Shown piece by piece: positions 24,669 through 37,489 of a DNA stretch of 64,000 nt. The notes beneath the pieces were generated by a model. It was given only the letters and a program-made list of their open reading frames with translations. It did no database searches and was not told the DNA's origin. Each line of letters begins with the position of its first letter. Position 1 is the stretch's first letter. The translations under genes were made by a program, and so were the position numbers. The stretch is from Cryptomeria japonica (Eukaryota; Streptophyta; Pinopsida; Cupressales; Cupressaceae): assembly GCF_030272615.1 (NCBI RefSeq), contig NC_081406.1, positions 259,149,386 through 259,213,385 of the forward strand. Direction: 5' to 3'.

Positions 24669-25160
24669 TGTTGGTGTAAATAATTATTCATCATGGATAT
24701 TATTACACCTTACTTAAGTTTACTCGGGTACATGCATTTCATATTAGTTTGGGTATGAGACACTTGGGTGTTTGTGCTACTTTGGAATAGTGTGTGTAGG
24801 AGAATTTTCACCTTTTATGGTGTTGATCTTGTTACTACTCTATCATATCCACTTATTGTGGAGTGATAATTCCACCTTTAGTGGGTGATTGACCTCATGT
24901 GGAATATTTTATTGTTTCTCCTACCTACCACACCTATTTCCTACCTACCCTTGTTTCTTATTGAACCACATGTCATGTTTGTGTGCTCACATATCCATAT
25001 AGCCTTACCTATGTAAGCATGATCATATTCATTGTATGTAATGATTGATGATCCAGTTGATCAGTATTTTCATCTTGATAGAATACAATTTATTCCTATC
25101 ATCTATTTTGTCTCTCTATTGTACTTTTCATTGAGCTCTTGGTCTTGGCAAAACCTCACA
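24669..25160 (+). repeat. 3' LTR of the gag-only Copia element
   Basis: It starts TGTTGGTGTAAATAATT right after the polypurine run AGGGGGGG and ends AAAACCTCACA, followed by the AACAT target duplication. Confidence 0.9.
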
Positions 25161-27471
25161 AACATAATAGCATAAAGCCAAAGTAGGATAATTTTTTACT
25201 TATAATGCATGAAAAGCCACGTATAGTTGTGTAGAATTGAGAGGAACGTTCTTCCAATAAATGTCACTATAGAAGAAACAACTATAAAAATAGTGGCAAA
25301 GAAAAATCCCTATTTTTTCACAAAAGAAAAACATATTGAATTGTTGGTTAAAACTGACAGTGATAACTAATTAAAAATAAAAATTTAGCAACTATCAACC
25401 CATAACATGCTTAAAATATTATATAAAACATATAGTGAGTAATACAGTATAATCTATATTTAAGATATAATATAATATACTTTATAAAATATAATATTAC
25501 ATTATATCATATCATGTCATATCATATCATATCATATTATCTTAGTATATAACAATATAAAAAATAATGTAATATATTTATATATACAATATAATAAACT
25601 CTTAATATATAATATATATTCAAAACATATTCTAATAAATACAAGGCACCTATAAGAAATTTAAAAACATATGTACATAATAAAAATCTAGTGAAATGTG
25701 TATTATATTATTTATTATATTAAATTTATAATATGCTATTACAGTATATTAAAAATTATTATATAAATTTATGTAGTATATATCCAATGATAGTATCTAA
25801 CAAAAAATATCCTTTCAATGATATGTAATATCTTATTTATTCTTTTGCATATTGAGGCAACAATTTAGATCACACATCAGTGTACAATGTGGATGGGAAC
25901 ATAAAATCTCCTAAAATGGCAACAAAAATATCCATTGCTTTCACTATACCAAACCATTACAAACTCTAATATTGCACAATGGACTAAGAGAAGAAGACAT
26001 GATAGTGCATAACCTCGGTGAAATAGTATTAATTCCTTTACTTGATGGTTTAACACATCATGCCTTGATAAAAACACTCAAATGAAGCCTCAATAGTTTA
26101 GTTCCTAACCCATTACGAACCCTTGATAGTTCATACTTTATCTAGAAGCCTCTACATTTCATCATTTTTTTGTTTCTTGACACATTAAAAACTCGTGATA
26201 GTTCCTATTCTACCCAAAGGACCCAACATTACATCCATTGTTTAGTTCTTGACCCGTTAGGAACTCCCAATTCATCTTGTTCTACCTCAAAACTAGACAA
26301 TGATTCATAATCTACCCCTAAGTCTCGATTATTCCAATCGATTCTAAACCCTTGACATCACTTTCTATTCATGTTCTATATCCTTTATTGAAACTTTCAT
26401 CCTCACGGACAACTAAAGCAAAAATGAGAAGTACACTTAGAGGTTCCCTTGGTACTAGGAACCCCTAAAAGTCTTGATACCACTTTATGTTTTCATTTAT
26501 TAGTCCTTGATCACCTCAAAACCTTTGAAACTTATGTTCATCACCATTGAAAGACTTGGATCAAGGTATATATATCCTTGAAAATATAACAAATAGGGAA
26601 TTTTCGATAGATTTTGTTTTTTTAGTCCCATGGAAAACTTGTGTGCAAATGTGACAACACAGACATGATGCATGAAGTTTTGGCATCCCTAGAAGAAATT
26701 TAGCCTTAATGTGAAACATAATGATTGTAGTCTATTACATAATGATTTTTTTGTTAAAGGCCTTTGAAAATTCTGAGAAAATACAAATGGTGAGTTGATG
26801 CACTCAAGGATGGAGGGTCTATAATGGATTGTTCATCCTTGTGGCCTTAATGATTTGCAATGCCATTTTAAAATGAAACAAAAAGGACACGCAAAAGGAA
26901 TTCACACAATAGAGCCACAATACACAAGAATTATCCTGGTAAAACTCTCAAAGGGAAAAACACATCCTCACAATTCATCTTCTTATATTACATCATAAAA
27001 AATCATTACATCTACCACTAGGGCTTCATACATGCTAGGTTGTAGCCTTGGTTATAGTAATCACAAGTGGTCATAAAACACTATGTTACCTCTACTTATA
27101 ATTCCTTGTCCTTTGCTTTCAATTGCTCTGACTATCTCTTCTCTCTTCTCTAGCACCCTACTCCTCTTTCCTTGCTTCCAAATCTCTTTCTCATACTTTT
27201 CCTAAGACATACTTATATACCATTCACAATTCCTTAATACAATTTGAGTTGGCCAAAGGTCGACCCTAAAATTTAGGTCCCATGTAAGGTGTAGTCAACT
27301 AGCTTCTACTTAATTTGCAATAACACATTAATTGAATAATGTCATGCACTTCATATCACAACCTCTATTGGTACCATACTACCCTTCCTCGACTCCTCTT
27401 GATGCTACATGTTTCCCTTTTTTGGCGCATCATTCCAGATTAATACCCATTTGACCAATTCTCATTGTAAC
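25161..27471. other. AT-rich spacer with microsatellite and minisatellite
   Basis: An ATATC/ATCAT pentamer-like run lies at about 25504-25545, inside 400 bp of almost pure A/T. A degenerate minisatellite follows (26100-26530). Near 26935 the string 'cctggtaaaactctcaaaggga' resembles, on the minus strand, the end region of plant Copia LTRs, but no boundary can be fixed. No gene. Confidence 0.5.
26100..26530 (+). repeat. Degenerate minisatellite, unit about 72 bp
   Basis: The phrase 'gttcYtgacccRttaRgaactc' followed by 'tgatagttc..attcta' recurs at 26101, 26172 and 26245, with weaker echoes to about 26520 (for example 'ttagtccttgatcacctcaaaacc'). Spacing of the clear copies is 71 and 73 bp. 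Confidence 0.55.
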
Positions 27472-28919
27472 TGTAGACGTATAAAAATGACCATATTCCT
27501 AAATGAATATTTTATGTTCATTTCTCTATTTAATTAAATCCAATCTAATTAAATCACCCACATTCCTCTATTTAAATTAAGTAAATTACTCAATTTATTT
27601 AAATTAAATTCACTAGGCCTCTTTTGACATTTAATGAATAAATCATTTTATTCAATTAAATCCCTTCTATCCACTTTTAATTAAATTCAAATTTAATTAA
27701 ATAGTTTATCCTAAATTGAATAAATCTAATTTATTTGATTTCCCCAAATTACAACCAAATTGAATTAAATTCATTTTATTCAATTAAATCCTATTATCCC
27801 TCCATCCACTTGCAAAATCCTACACCTCCCACTTGCTTCCTAAACCCTATTCCTAACCCCTTCTAGACTCTTCTAATCACTTCTAAATTAACCTAACCCA
27901 TTTCCTAATCTTTGTCACATCCCTAAGCAAGGGGAAGTCACTTCTCAAACCCTCAAAGTCTTTGAAAACCATTAAAGGCTTCAACAACTTAACTTTGAAA
28001 GTCTCCCAAACCATTAATGGTTAACTCAACCCTCTAGCATGATTAAAGAATTTCCCTAAACTCAACCTCCATGTAACCCAAGGGTCTCATCAAGCATTTA
28101 TTGCTTTGACCGTAGTTATCTCTTTAACCTTTGCACAAGAGTTTATCCTTTGGGTAAAAGCTTTATCCAATGGCTAACCCTAACTTAACCTTAACCCTTA
28201 ACCCCTAGGGTAACCATGAGGTCTTCTCAAGCATTTAATGCTTCTTACATCTCCTCTCAACCAACCCTATGTTGCCAATTGTCACCATTTCATTGGTGCC
28301 AATTGCAAACATGGATTCCTAACTTTCAAACTCAACCCTTGATTAAATCTTTCAATCCTGGCCATCCATTGCCCTATTTTTGCTATAAATAGAGCTCTCA
28401 TTCCTCCATTTTCATCATCCAAGTCTTTAGCATCACACTTATACTCAAATCTATGCAAGCTTAAATATCTCATTTTATGTTCATCATTTAGCTTCTCTTT
28501 TAAATAGGAATTAATCTAAATATGCATGTTTAGAGTATTTTCCTTATCATTTAGCTTAATCATAGACTAATATAGCATGCTAGGATAGTCTTGTTACTAA
28601 TCTTGTCATCTTGTAAAATAGTTTATTGCATTTATAAGATCATGTATAACTTAGGATGCATTTTATCTTAAAATCAACCAAAGCATCCCTCGTTCTTGCA
28701 TTTGTCATCCCTAAACCACTTTGCTTAGTGATCTGAGAGTAGAGAAATTGGTTTGAGGGACCTTGTGAGATAGAGAACCATGGAACCAACCTTGGGAAGT
28801 TGAGCCATACTTCATGACTCCATATCTTGCACCAAGAAGTCCTGTGGGTGTGTGAGCAATGCTCCTTAGGCTTCATTTTTCACATTTTAAGTTCTATCAA
28901 CCCACTTTTCCCGCATACA
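27472..28919 (+). repeat. 5' LTR of the Tat-clade element
   Basis: It starts TGTAGACGTATAAAAATG and ends ...CCCGCATACA, 5 nt before the primer-binding site, for about 1.45 kb. The first 330 bp are an AT-rich alternation of TTAATTAAA-type blocks that recur at 60844-61195. A TATA-like CTATAAATAGAG lies at 28382, followed by the expected transcribed region. Confidence 0.75.
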
Positions 28920-28924
28920 TTTAT

Positions 28925-28939
28925 GGCGCCCACCGTGGT
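28925..28939 (+). other. Primer-binding site of the Tat-clade element
   Basis: TGGCGCCCACCGTGG, a typical plant Ty3 site, lies 5 nt after the LTR end. Confidence 0.75.
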
Positions 28940-28989
28940 GTCCGACCTCATATATCAAATTGGTTTTTGAATTTAACCACTTTTGCAGG

Positions 28990-29290
28990 TCCGCGGGAAA
29001 CAAGAATTAGCGTGTGCGAAACATTTCCTAGCGCATCTGGTTAACAGTCTAGCGCATCCCACTTTCTGTTCAGCACGTGGGGTTCATCATCTAGCACGTG
29101 ACATCCTTAGCTTAGCGTATCGTCCTTACTAACATTTTCCTGTAGGTCTCAGCATGGGAGGAAAACAGAGTAGCGCATCCAAAAAATAGAGTAGCGCATC
29201 AGAAATACAAAACAATGCATTAGAGAAACATAGTAGCACATCACAATCATCTTGTAGTGTGTACAGTCTGTTCTATAGCGCATCACAAAC
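28990..29290 (+). repeat. TAGCGCATC motif cluster 1 in the Tat leader
   Basis: About a dozen matches or near matches to TAGCGCATC, TAGCGTRT or TAGCACRT occur in 300 bp at irregular spacing of about 15-40 nt. They sit just downstream of the primer-binding site, in otherwise AT-rich non-coding sequence. Confidence 0.75.
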
Positions 29291-30789
29291 AGAAAACAAA
29301 GAGCTAATTTGTAACAAAAATTAAAATTTAGACTTGTAGAAGTCCACGAAATTCACCTTTTTGCTAACTAATTGATTGGTTTTATGCAGGTTACTAACAT
29401 TTGATTGTAGGTTTTAAATCTATTTAGGCTAGAATTAAAGTAGTTTAAATTTTTACTAACTTTTCTAAGTTAGGCAAAATTCGAATTTCTTTTTTTTCTT
29501 GTTTAAATAAAACTGATCTCACTTTTATTTTGGGCAAGTAAAACGAACAACAATCAAAAAATTTCTTGCTTTTCTAGGAGAAAATTTCTCAATTTGGGCT
29601 CTAAAAAGAACAATACAAATTTTTATTTTTGCAAAGGGCTTAAAAAGAATTTCACCATCCTTTGGTGCATAAAAAGATCCATCTTTAAATTTGGGCAAAG
29701 TAAAGAATCATACCAAGTCACAAAAGTTAGTTACAATCAAAGAGGGAAGTTATTCCCCTTTTGCCGATTTTCTTTTGTTGACCAAATTGAAGTTTTGCTT
29801 TGTTGACCAGGTTCTTTTCCTAGGTTAGATAATCACCGATTTGAGGAAATAAAATAAACACCATGTTTTTGTGGAGCAACATCTCCATATAGATCTTAGA
29901 AAATCACTGAGTTGACAGGATAAAAAGAACAACTTGATTGCCTTGTCTCAAAAGTAGAAGGTATATGCTCTCCCCTTAACTGGATGATCAAAAAAACCAG
30001 ACTACTCTTATGCTTTTAGTATTTCAAGTAAATAAAACCCTTTAGCAGGCCTGCCTTCCCGTGGGTTGAAATCAACTCTTAAAGCCATTTATGGCCGGTG
30101 TGAAGGGAATGACCTAAGTGGGAAATGACTTTGACACCAAGTGTTCCAACCCACTATAATCAAAAGTGGAAAGTGACGAAAGTCCTTTTCAATGGTTGCA
30201 TGCAACGATTAGCCTTCCCCCAGTATCCTCAAGATATGTAAAGCTTTTGTTCTAAAGGTTGGGAAGCCTCCAGAGGGAGTTTATCACTGACGACCCAATA
30301 GTAAGTCTGATTACGAACCTTAGAAATAGAAACCTTGAGCCGAGTCAGTAACCAAACATTTGTAATATCATAGTGCAAGGGTGGGGAAGAATCCACCCCC
30401 AAGATCGCTCACCATATATCTCCCAAGATAACTACTCAATTGTGAAGCAATTCACTTTGAGTTAATTTCTAGCAAAAGGCAAAAAAATGGGCACCCTCTA
30501 GGGGTGACACAGTTGTTTGAGCTGACGGAGTATCGAGACTAGTGGGCTATGGTATTACTTATGATCCTTGAATAAAGAGTCTTTTTGGAAGTGTATTCAT
30601 TGTAACCAAACCTGTTAAAACATTGGAGATTTCAACACATCCTCGCAGAATATACACTTACAATTTAGATTAGGCAAAAATGGTTATGTATTTTGTGCTA
30701 TGTTTGCATTTGTTACTTCAGAAAATCATCCATCAAACATTGAAAACCTAAGGCAAAACACCAAAATCACATAAAACAGTCAAAACAGG
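29291..30789 (+). other. Non-coding leader of the Tat element between the motif clusters
   Basis: No sustained reading frame. It contains A/T-rich sequence and a GC-normal block (30040-30600) without recognised domains. It belongs to the long 5' leader of the element. Confidence 0.5.
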
Positions 30790-31170
30790 GCAGTCTAGCG
30801 CATAAGAGCAACTTCTTAGCATGTGTCATACATCTTTTAGCACATCGAACCTTCACTTTAGCGCATCCAGTTTTAATAGTAGTGCTTTACCAAAATTTAG
30901 AAACAGCGTTAAAAAGTTAGCGCAAAAAACAATCTAGCATGTCAAAGCATCAGCTTAGCGCGTAGGAGTCAATCTCTAGCGCATCAGGTTTATCAGTTAG
31001 CGCGTGGAAGGCCCATACTAGCGCATGATCTTTTAAGCAAAAACAGAAAACAATTTTAACAGTCTCAACCAATTAGCGCGTAACCGGGGGTAGCCTAGTG
31101 TGTGGGGTCTTTTCCCTAGAGCATCAAGAAATTTATGTAGCGCATTCGGTCTCTATTTTTGCGCATGATC
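30790..31170 (+). repeat. TAGCGCATC/TAGCGCGT motif cluster 2 in the Tat leader
   Basis: About 16 matches or near matches (TAGCGCATC, TAGCGCGT, TAGCACATC, TAGCATGT) with variable spacers. It ends with GCGCATGATCC at about 31160. It has the same motif family and orientation as cluster 1, 1.5 kb downstream. Confidence 0.75.
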
Positions 31171-32017
31171 CAACCCAGAAAAACAGTGGGCAAAACAGTG
31201 GAAAATTTTGAAAATTTAGAAAGCATTTTTGAGAGCATCCTTTCATTAGCTTCATCTTCATCAAACTAGAGTATAAAAAATAAAGTGTTAAAAACTATTT
31301 CTTGACCAAATTTCATGTCAAAACAAAAGTTTTCCAGAATCCAAAACTGATTGCATGATAAACATATCTATCCTATCAAAATCAAGAAACATCGTCGCAA
31401 GTGACGAATAGGTCCTTTATCATCTTACAGATTATATCTCAAAAACACTTGTTCAAAATCTCAGGTTGTCAAATCAAGTTTCCATATCGGGAGACTTTAT
31501 CCATATCATTTGGCACGCTTTGTCATGAGGGGGCATCTAAACCTTCACTTTGATAAAGTAAAACTTGAGTTTTCAAAACAAGATCAAATAAATCCAAAAC
31601 AATTCAAAGGAAACCATTGAATCACTTATGCATGACTAATCCCCGTATTCTGATAAGAAAGAATATTTATCATAACACCACGTTGAAGAAACAATAACCA
31701 AGTTTTTCCAAATTTGTCAAAAGAAATAAATTTTAATACATCAATCGTCAACTCTTCAAATCTCATCGAACATTCCTTCATCACATCAAACTTTATATCC
31801 AAAACAAATCCAATGAATTTGACAAAGAGCCTTTGAAGACTAGGGCATATTGTCAAAAATCCGTATTCAGTCAAATCATAAATCGTGGAGGAAAGATCAA
31901 TCTAACATTCTTTCCCAATGAGTGCATCACTTACAACTCACCTCGATTTGAACCACCAACCCCGGAGCAACATATCGAAGAGGATTTTGTCCCCTTTGTC
32001 ACAAAAAGTTTCTATTA

Positions 32018-33825
32018 AAATGTCTGTTACCCACTTTCAACAAAACAAACAAAGCGAGGCACAAGCAGAATCTAGTATGAATCAGAGGTTATCAAATCCT
32101 TTTGAAGGTCCACATCTAGAGGATGCTAAAATTTCTGAAGAACTTCTTCAAGAATGCCAAGAAAGTTCTTCATTCCAAAAACTTGTGGAAATACTCATGG
32201 AAAATGACAAGGAAAAATACTTGCTCATGCTTACAAGCAAAGGGGTTAAACTCCCTGAAGACTTTGACACAAACATGTTTAGAACGAGATCTCAACATTG
32301 CGAATATCAAGAATGACAACGAGAAGGGGAAGCATGCGACCCTGAACAAGATATTCTTGAACAAAACATACCGGAACAACATACACCAGGGCAAAACATC
32401 CCTGAGCAACACATCCCCGAGCAAAACATACTGTTCCATACACCATTTCAACCTAGGATTAATGCAAGGGAAGAACTCTTCCCTCAACAAAACAATGCAC
32501 CTTTGGTTGCCCTTACTCAACAAATGCAAATGTTACAAAGATAAATGCAAGATATGCAACAAGGGACAATAGTACGGTACTCATTAAACAAAATTTGTCC
32601 TTATCCCTTTGACAGAAGATTGCACATGATCCCTTTTCCTCCAAACTCTGATGTTCCTAAATTTGACAAGTACGATGGGAAAAGAGATCCCTGTGATCAG
32701 GTTAGAGAATTCTGTACCATGAGCCTTGAATTCGCTCATGACGATACCTATCTGATGAGGTTATTCCCAAGAAGTTTGGGAGGACAAACAATGGAATGGT
32801 TATCCAAAATCACACCTCCTGTCAGATCATTTGATGAACTAGTCAACAAATTCATCACTCAATATTCCTATAACATTCAACATGCTATAACCATGCTAGA
32901 CGTCTGTAACACCAAACAGAAAAATAATGAAATGTTCATGGTATTCCTTCAACATTGGTGACGTATGGTTTCACAATATCCTCAAGATAGTCCTGAAAAG
33001 GAGAAAATGAAAATTTTCATCAACAACTTGAATGGTGAGATGAGTTACAGGCTCAAACTCCAATGCATACTATCTTTCGCTAAACTAATTGAAAATGACA
33101 TTCAAGTAGAAGAAGCATGTGTCAAGAAAGGAATGCTCAAATTCTTCAAAGAAGGAACAAGTTCATCAAACTACAATAACCAAAATAACACCAACTTAGA
33201 CAAATCTAGATCCTAGACTCGAAACAAAAACAATGGAAATGAAGGAGGCAATGAATCACATGATCCAAAATTTAAACAGCCAGTGCTTGCATTATCAAGA
33301 AATCCTCAAGCTACAAAGAATCCTAAAGGTGCTAACCCAGACGCTAACACATATGCACTGAATACCAATCAAGGTGAACCCAACACAAACAACACCAACG
33401 ATACTCAAAACAAAACCACAAATCGAGGACCTAATAATAGTTCACAAGACGACACCAACAATTTCAAAAAACGTGTCTTCACACCACTGGGACAATCATT
33501 GGAGTTAGCATTCAGAGAACTCCTGGCAAACAAGATTGTCTCTTTGCCCGCAATCAGCAACTATGAACCACAAATCAAACCACCTTGGTGGAATGACTCA
33601 CACTTTTGTGATTTTCATCTCAACAAAGGTCATCGAACAAACGATTGCATGAGATTGAAAAACATTGTTCAAGACATGATTGATAGAGGTGATTTAATGG
33701 TGGATGGTCTCAAAACAAATGGTGACCATGGAGCCTTTAAAAAATCCTCTTCCAAACTACAACAAAGACGAAGCTTCAACCTCAAACGATACACGTGGAG
33801 CTCATATCAATCACATCTACAATAA
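32018..33825 (+). CDS. Tat-clade Gag region (fossil)
   Basis: A Gln/Pro-rich N-terminal part is followed by a Retrotrans_gag core (FDKYDGKRDPCDQVREF at 32660; MRLFPRSLGGQTMEWL; FITQYSYNIQH) and, further on, CDFHLNKGHRTNDC...LKNIVQDMID, which is the short knuckle-like motif of this lineage. It would make the particle shell. The region is broken and spread over several frames. Confidence 0.8.
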
Positions 33826-34202
33826 CACCATCAATCACATATCAGCTGAAGACAATCATGTAAACGTCATCACAATCCAAGACCAGCATAATCATGAATC
33901 TATCAATGTAACAACTAGAGCTCAGAAATATGTCTTGAAGGGCCACAAAACAAGAACAAACACTACACCAAAAATCCAATATGATTTAGTCAGCCAACTA
34001 CGCAAAAATCCTGCTCATATATCTATACTAGAATTGTTGAAACTGCCGCCAAAACACAAAGACATATTAGAACAAGCGTTGTTGGAAACCAATGTACCTC
34101 AAGATTTGGAAGCTGACAAATTCCAAGCCATGGTCGCTCATATGAAAGGGCCTCATAATCTCACCTTCTCAGAGCATGATAATACTTCCTTAAGTCATCT
34201 GC

Positions 34203-35098
34203 ATAACACTCCTCTCCATATTGAAGTCATCATCTATAAACACCGAGTAAAACGAGTCTTGATAGATGGAGGAGCTAAACTTAATATATGTACCTTAAAA
34301 CTTATCCGTGCATCAGGCTTCTCTAAGGAGTCTATTGATCCACATAAAAAGATTACCATAAAAGCATATGATGATGAAGAAAGGTCCTCTAAAGGAACCG
34401 TGATGTTACCCATTCAAGTTGGCCCCATACAAAGAGATACTATGTGTTAGGTCTTAGACATAGACCTCACGTACAAGATTTTATTAGGTCGACCTTGGAT
34501 ACATGAAATGCAAGTAGTGCCTTCTACGTATCACTAGTGTGTAAAATTTCCTTACAACGGACAAGAGGTCTCTACATCTACTGATCACAATCCATTTCAA
34601 CATTGCAACACAATGGGGGCAGCCCAGGACAGTTTGGCTCCCCATAATAGGGAAAAACAAAAATCCTCAACATCAGATCTACAGAAGGCAAAGTCTGAAT
34701 CATTGCCTAGAGATTTCAAGCAGAAAATGCAAATCAGAGAACAAGGCATGGGAGAATACTCTTTGGAACCCATGTGTTTGGCCAACTTACCAACATCACC
34801 CAGATCTCATGGATTACCTACAACATCAACACATCAAGTAACCTATCCCATCACCAAATTTGATGGTACCTTCATCCAACTCGGCACTCTAGCACATGAA
34901 TCAGAGGAAAAGGACATCCTTAGCTGGTTATACCAAGATGAGGAAGAAGATAACAGAGCAACTGCTCTGGACATAGTCCTACCAATGCACCTATATGGAA
35001 AGGGCTACTTAATCATGCAACAAATGGGATATAATGGTAAAGGACCTATTGGAAAATGCAAAGAAGGAGTCATTGAACCAATAGACCTTCCTTCATAG
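34203..35098 (+). CDS. Tat-clade protease and G-patch region (fossil)
   Basis: The aspartic protease is marked by VKRVLIDGGAKLNIC at about 34250 (LIDGGA in place of the usual D[ST]G) and by the downstream LGRPWIHEM motif. A G-patch-like stretch follows (YGKGYLIMQQMGYNGKGPIGK, key glycines regularly spaced, at 34990-35060). G-patch domains downstream of protease are known in several retroelement groups and may bind RNA. The region is a fossil. Confidence 0.7.
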
Positions 35099-36079
35099 CT
35101 CAAAAGAGACAAAACAGGATTGGGCTGTAAACTCACTTTCCTACTAACAAAGATACCACACATAACTCCAAAACCTCAATGGAAAGCAAAGAAGAATTAC
35201 AAAGAAGAATCCTGGCAAGAAGCACTATTTGAGTCAGCAAAAACAATCTGCAAGGACTGTGAACATAAAGAACAGAAGCAACATCACGAGAAACTCCTCG
35301 ATCACAAGAAGGCCATATCTGCAGCAGTAGCTCATATTCAAGCACCAATATCTAAAAAAGTAGAACTACCTCCTGATATCATTATTCCTCCCCAAGGAGG
35401 AACAGTATATGAGCAAATACAAAAGGTAGAAGCAGGGTCCGACATAGAATCAACGAAAACTATCAAACTGGTATCAATTATCAAAGATCTATTTTCACCA
35501 TACAACATACCTATTTACAACACTGAAAAGATCTGGGATAATAACTTTGAGATTGATTCCAATGAATATGAATGGGGTAGCTGCTCAAATGCTACTGGAG
35601 ATACCGCTAACAATACTAGTTCCATATCCCTTTCTCAAGAAGAGCATAATGTAGAAGTTGGACTACCTGAATTTGGACCACAGAATATCTATGATGCTAA
35701 GGAAAGTGAGTAGAAACATTATGAACAAGTCTATATGGAAGATGATACCATCGAAGACCTCGATAGAATCCTGAACTTCTTTAGCACTCGAACCAATCAT
35801 GATGAAACCTCTATCTTGACACTTATAGTAGCAGAACTTGATCCACCAAATGATTCCTTACCACTTATCTTTCCTGACATCATTGACTGGGATGAACCCG
35901 AAATGCATGATATACCAATTTTCCCATATGATGAATCTATTATCCACTACCTATGTACCGTTAACCTAGAAACAGGCTCTACCAGTGAACATGATAATGA
36001 TGTCTACAACTGAGGGAGTGCCAAGTCTCTCAATCGCAAAAATAAACCAAACAAAAGATTCAGTGCTGAAAACTAGTCA

Positions 36080-37480
36080 ATGGTAGCTTTAGATCACAAA
36101 AAAGTAAAAATAAAGGACGCATCTGAGGGTGAAAACCTTTTTAAGGAACCTAAAGATGGGAGGCTTGACACTCTTCCTAAACATTTTCATGAGCGATCAC
36201 CCATATTGATTGAGCCCACTCAATCAATCAACATTGGTACTACAGAAGTAGCCAAAAACATACACCTGGCAGAATCTCTGACAGAGGAGGAAAGATCAAC
36301 ATTTATCATCTTTTTTAAAGAAAAGCAAATTAACTTTTCTTGGTCATACGCAAATATGCTCGGAATTGATCCACACTTAATCATGCATCACTTGTCCATC
36401 TCTCTAGGAGTTAAGCCAGTCAAACAAAAACTACGAAAGATGAATCCACAGGTGGCACTCATGGTCAAGGCTGAACTAAAGAGACTATTAGATGTCGGAT
36501 TCATTCGACCCATCGACTATGCAGAATGGATTTCCAACATAGTACCAGTATCAAAACTAGATGGTAGTATTAGAATCTGCACTGATTTCAGAGATGTCAA
36601 CAAAGCCTGTCCAAAGGATGACTTTCCTTTGCCCAGTATCGACATAATTGTAGACCTCACAGCGGGCCATGCAATGCTCTCACTAATGGACAGTTTTTCA
36701 GGCTATAATCAAATAAAAATAGACCCATAGGATCAAGATAAAACAACGTTTACCTATCCTTGGGGAACGTACTGTTGGAATGTTATGCCTTTTGGCTTAA
36801 AGAATGCAGGAGCTACTTATCAACGAGCAATGACAACAATCTTTCATGACATGATGCATACCTTCATGGAAGACTATGTGGATGATTTACTAGCTAAATC
36901 CTTCATTAGAGCAGAACATATAAGCATCTTAGAAAAGATCTTTGATCGATTGGAAAAATTCCAAGTCAGACTCAACCCTAAAAAGTGTGTCTTCAAGGTT
37001 ACATCAGGCATGTTACTAGGCTACATAGTCTCAGCTAAAGGTATTGAAGTGGATCCAGTAAAGGTACAAGCCATTATGGAGATGCCACCACCAAAGAACA
37101 TCAGCCAACTCAGATCTCTACAAGGATGACTTCAATCAATCAGGCAATTCATCACTCAACTCATAGACAAAAGCCTACCATTCAATCATTTGCTACATAA
37201 GAATGTGCCATTCATATGGGAAGCCAAATGTGGTGAATCCTTCTATCAAATCAAGCAATATCTGATGAACCCACCAACTCTAATACCACCAATAGCAAGG
37301 AAGCCACTTATTCTCTACATTTCAATAATAGATGTATCACTGGGGGCACTATTGGCACAAGAAGATCAACAAGGAAAGGAATGAGCAATATACTACATCA
37401 GTAGGACATTGAACGCCTATGAGCTCAATTACACATTTATTGAGAAAGCCTGTTTGGCTATAGTCTTCGCCTCCCAAAAG
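36080..37480 (+). CDS. Tat-clade reverse transcriptase and RNase H (fossil)
   Basis: Ty3 reverse transcriptase blocks appear in order: VKQKLRKMNPQ, VGFIRPIDYAEWISNIVPV, RICTDFRDVNKACPKDDFPLP, LMDSFSGYNQIKI, MPFGLKNAGATYQRAM, and the catalytic box YVDDLL near 36875. Then comes the LNPKKCVF segment, followed by the connection and first RNase H (IDVSLGALLAQED, near 37330). The region is broken. Confidence 0.88.
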
Positions 37481-37489
37481 TTCTGACAT

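Larger units (their letters stand above)
20273..25160 (+). mobile_element. Copia-type LTR retrotransposon, structurally complete but gag/protease-only (probably non-autonomous)
   Basis: Two LTRs of equal length (492 bp) flank the element, and the 5-bp sequence AACAT borders both sides as a target-site duplication (20268-20272 and 25161-25165). A classic initiator-Met primer-binding site follows the 5' LTR, and a G-run polypurine tract ends at 24668. Inside are a long leader of about 1.5 kb, a Copia gag with zinc knuckle, a DSGASHH protease site, and then about 1 kb of sequence with no integrase, reverse transcriptase or RNase H. By hand the LTRs differ at about 30 of 492 sites (about 6.5%, mostly transitions). 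That suggests insertion some 15-45 million years ago at slow gymnosperm rates (inference). The coding part is broken by a few changes. Its mobilisation would have needed proteins from an autonomous relative. Confidence 0.88.

Noticed and set aside
28990-31170. CRISPR-like array reading of the TAGCGCATC motifs
   Set aside because: Motif is only about 9 nt, spacers are irregular, there are no cas genes, and the context is a plant retrotransposon.
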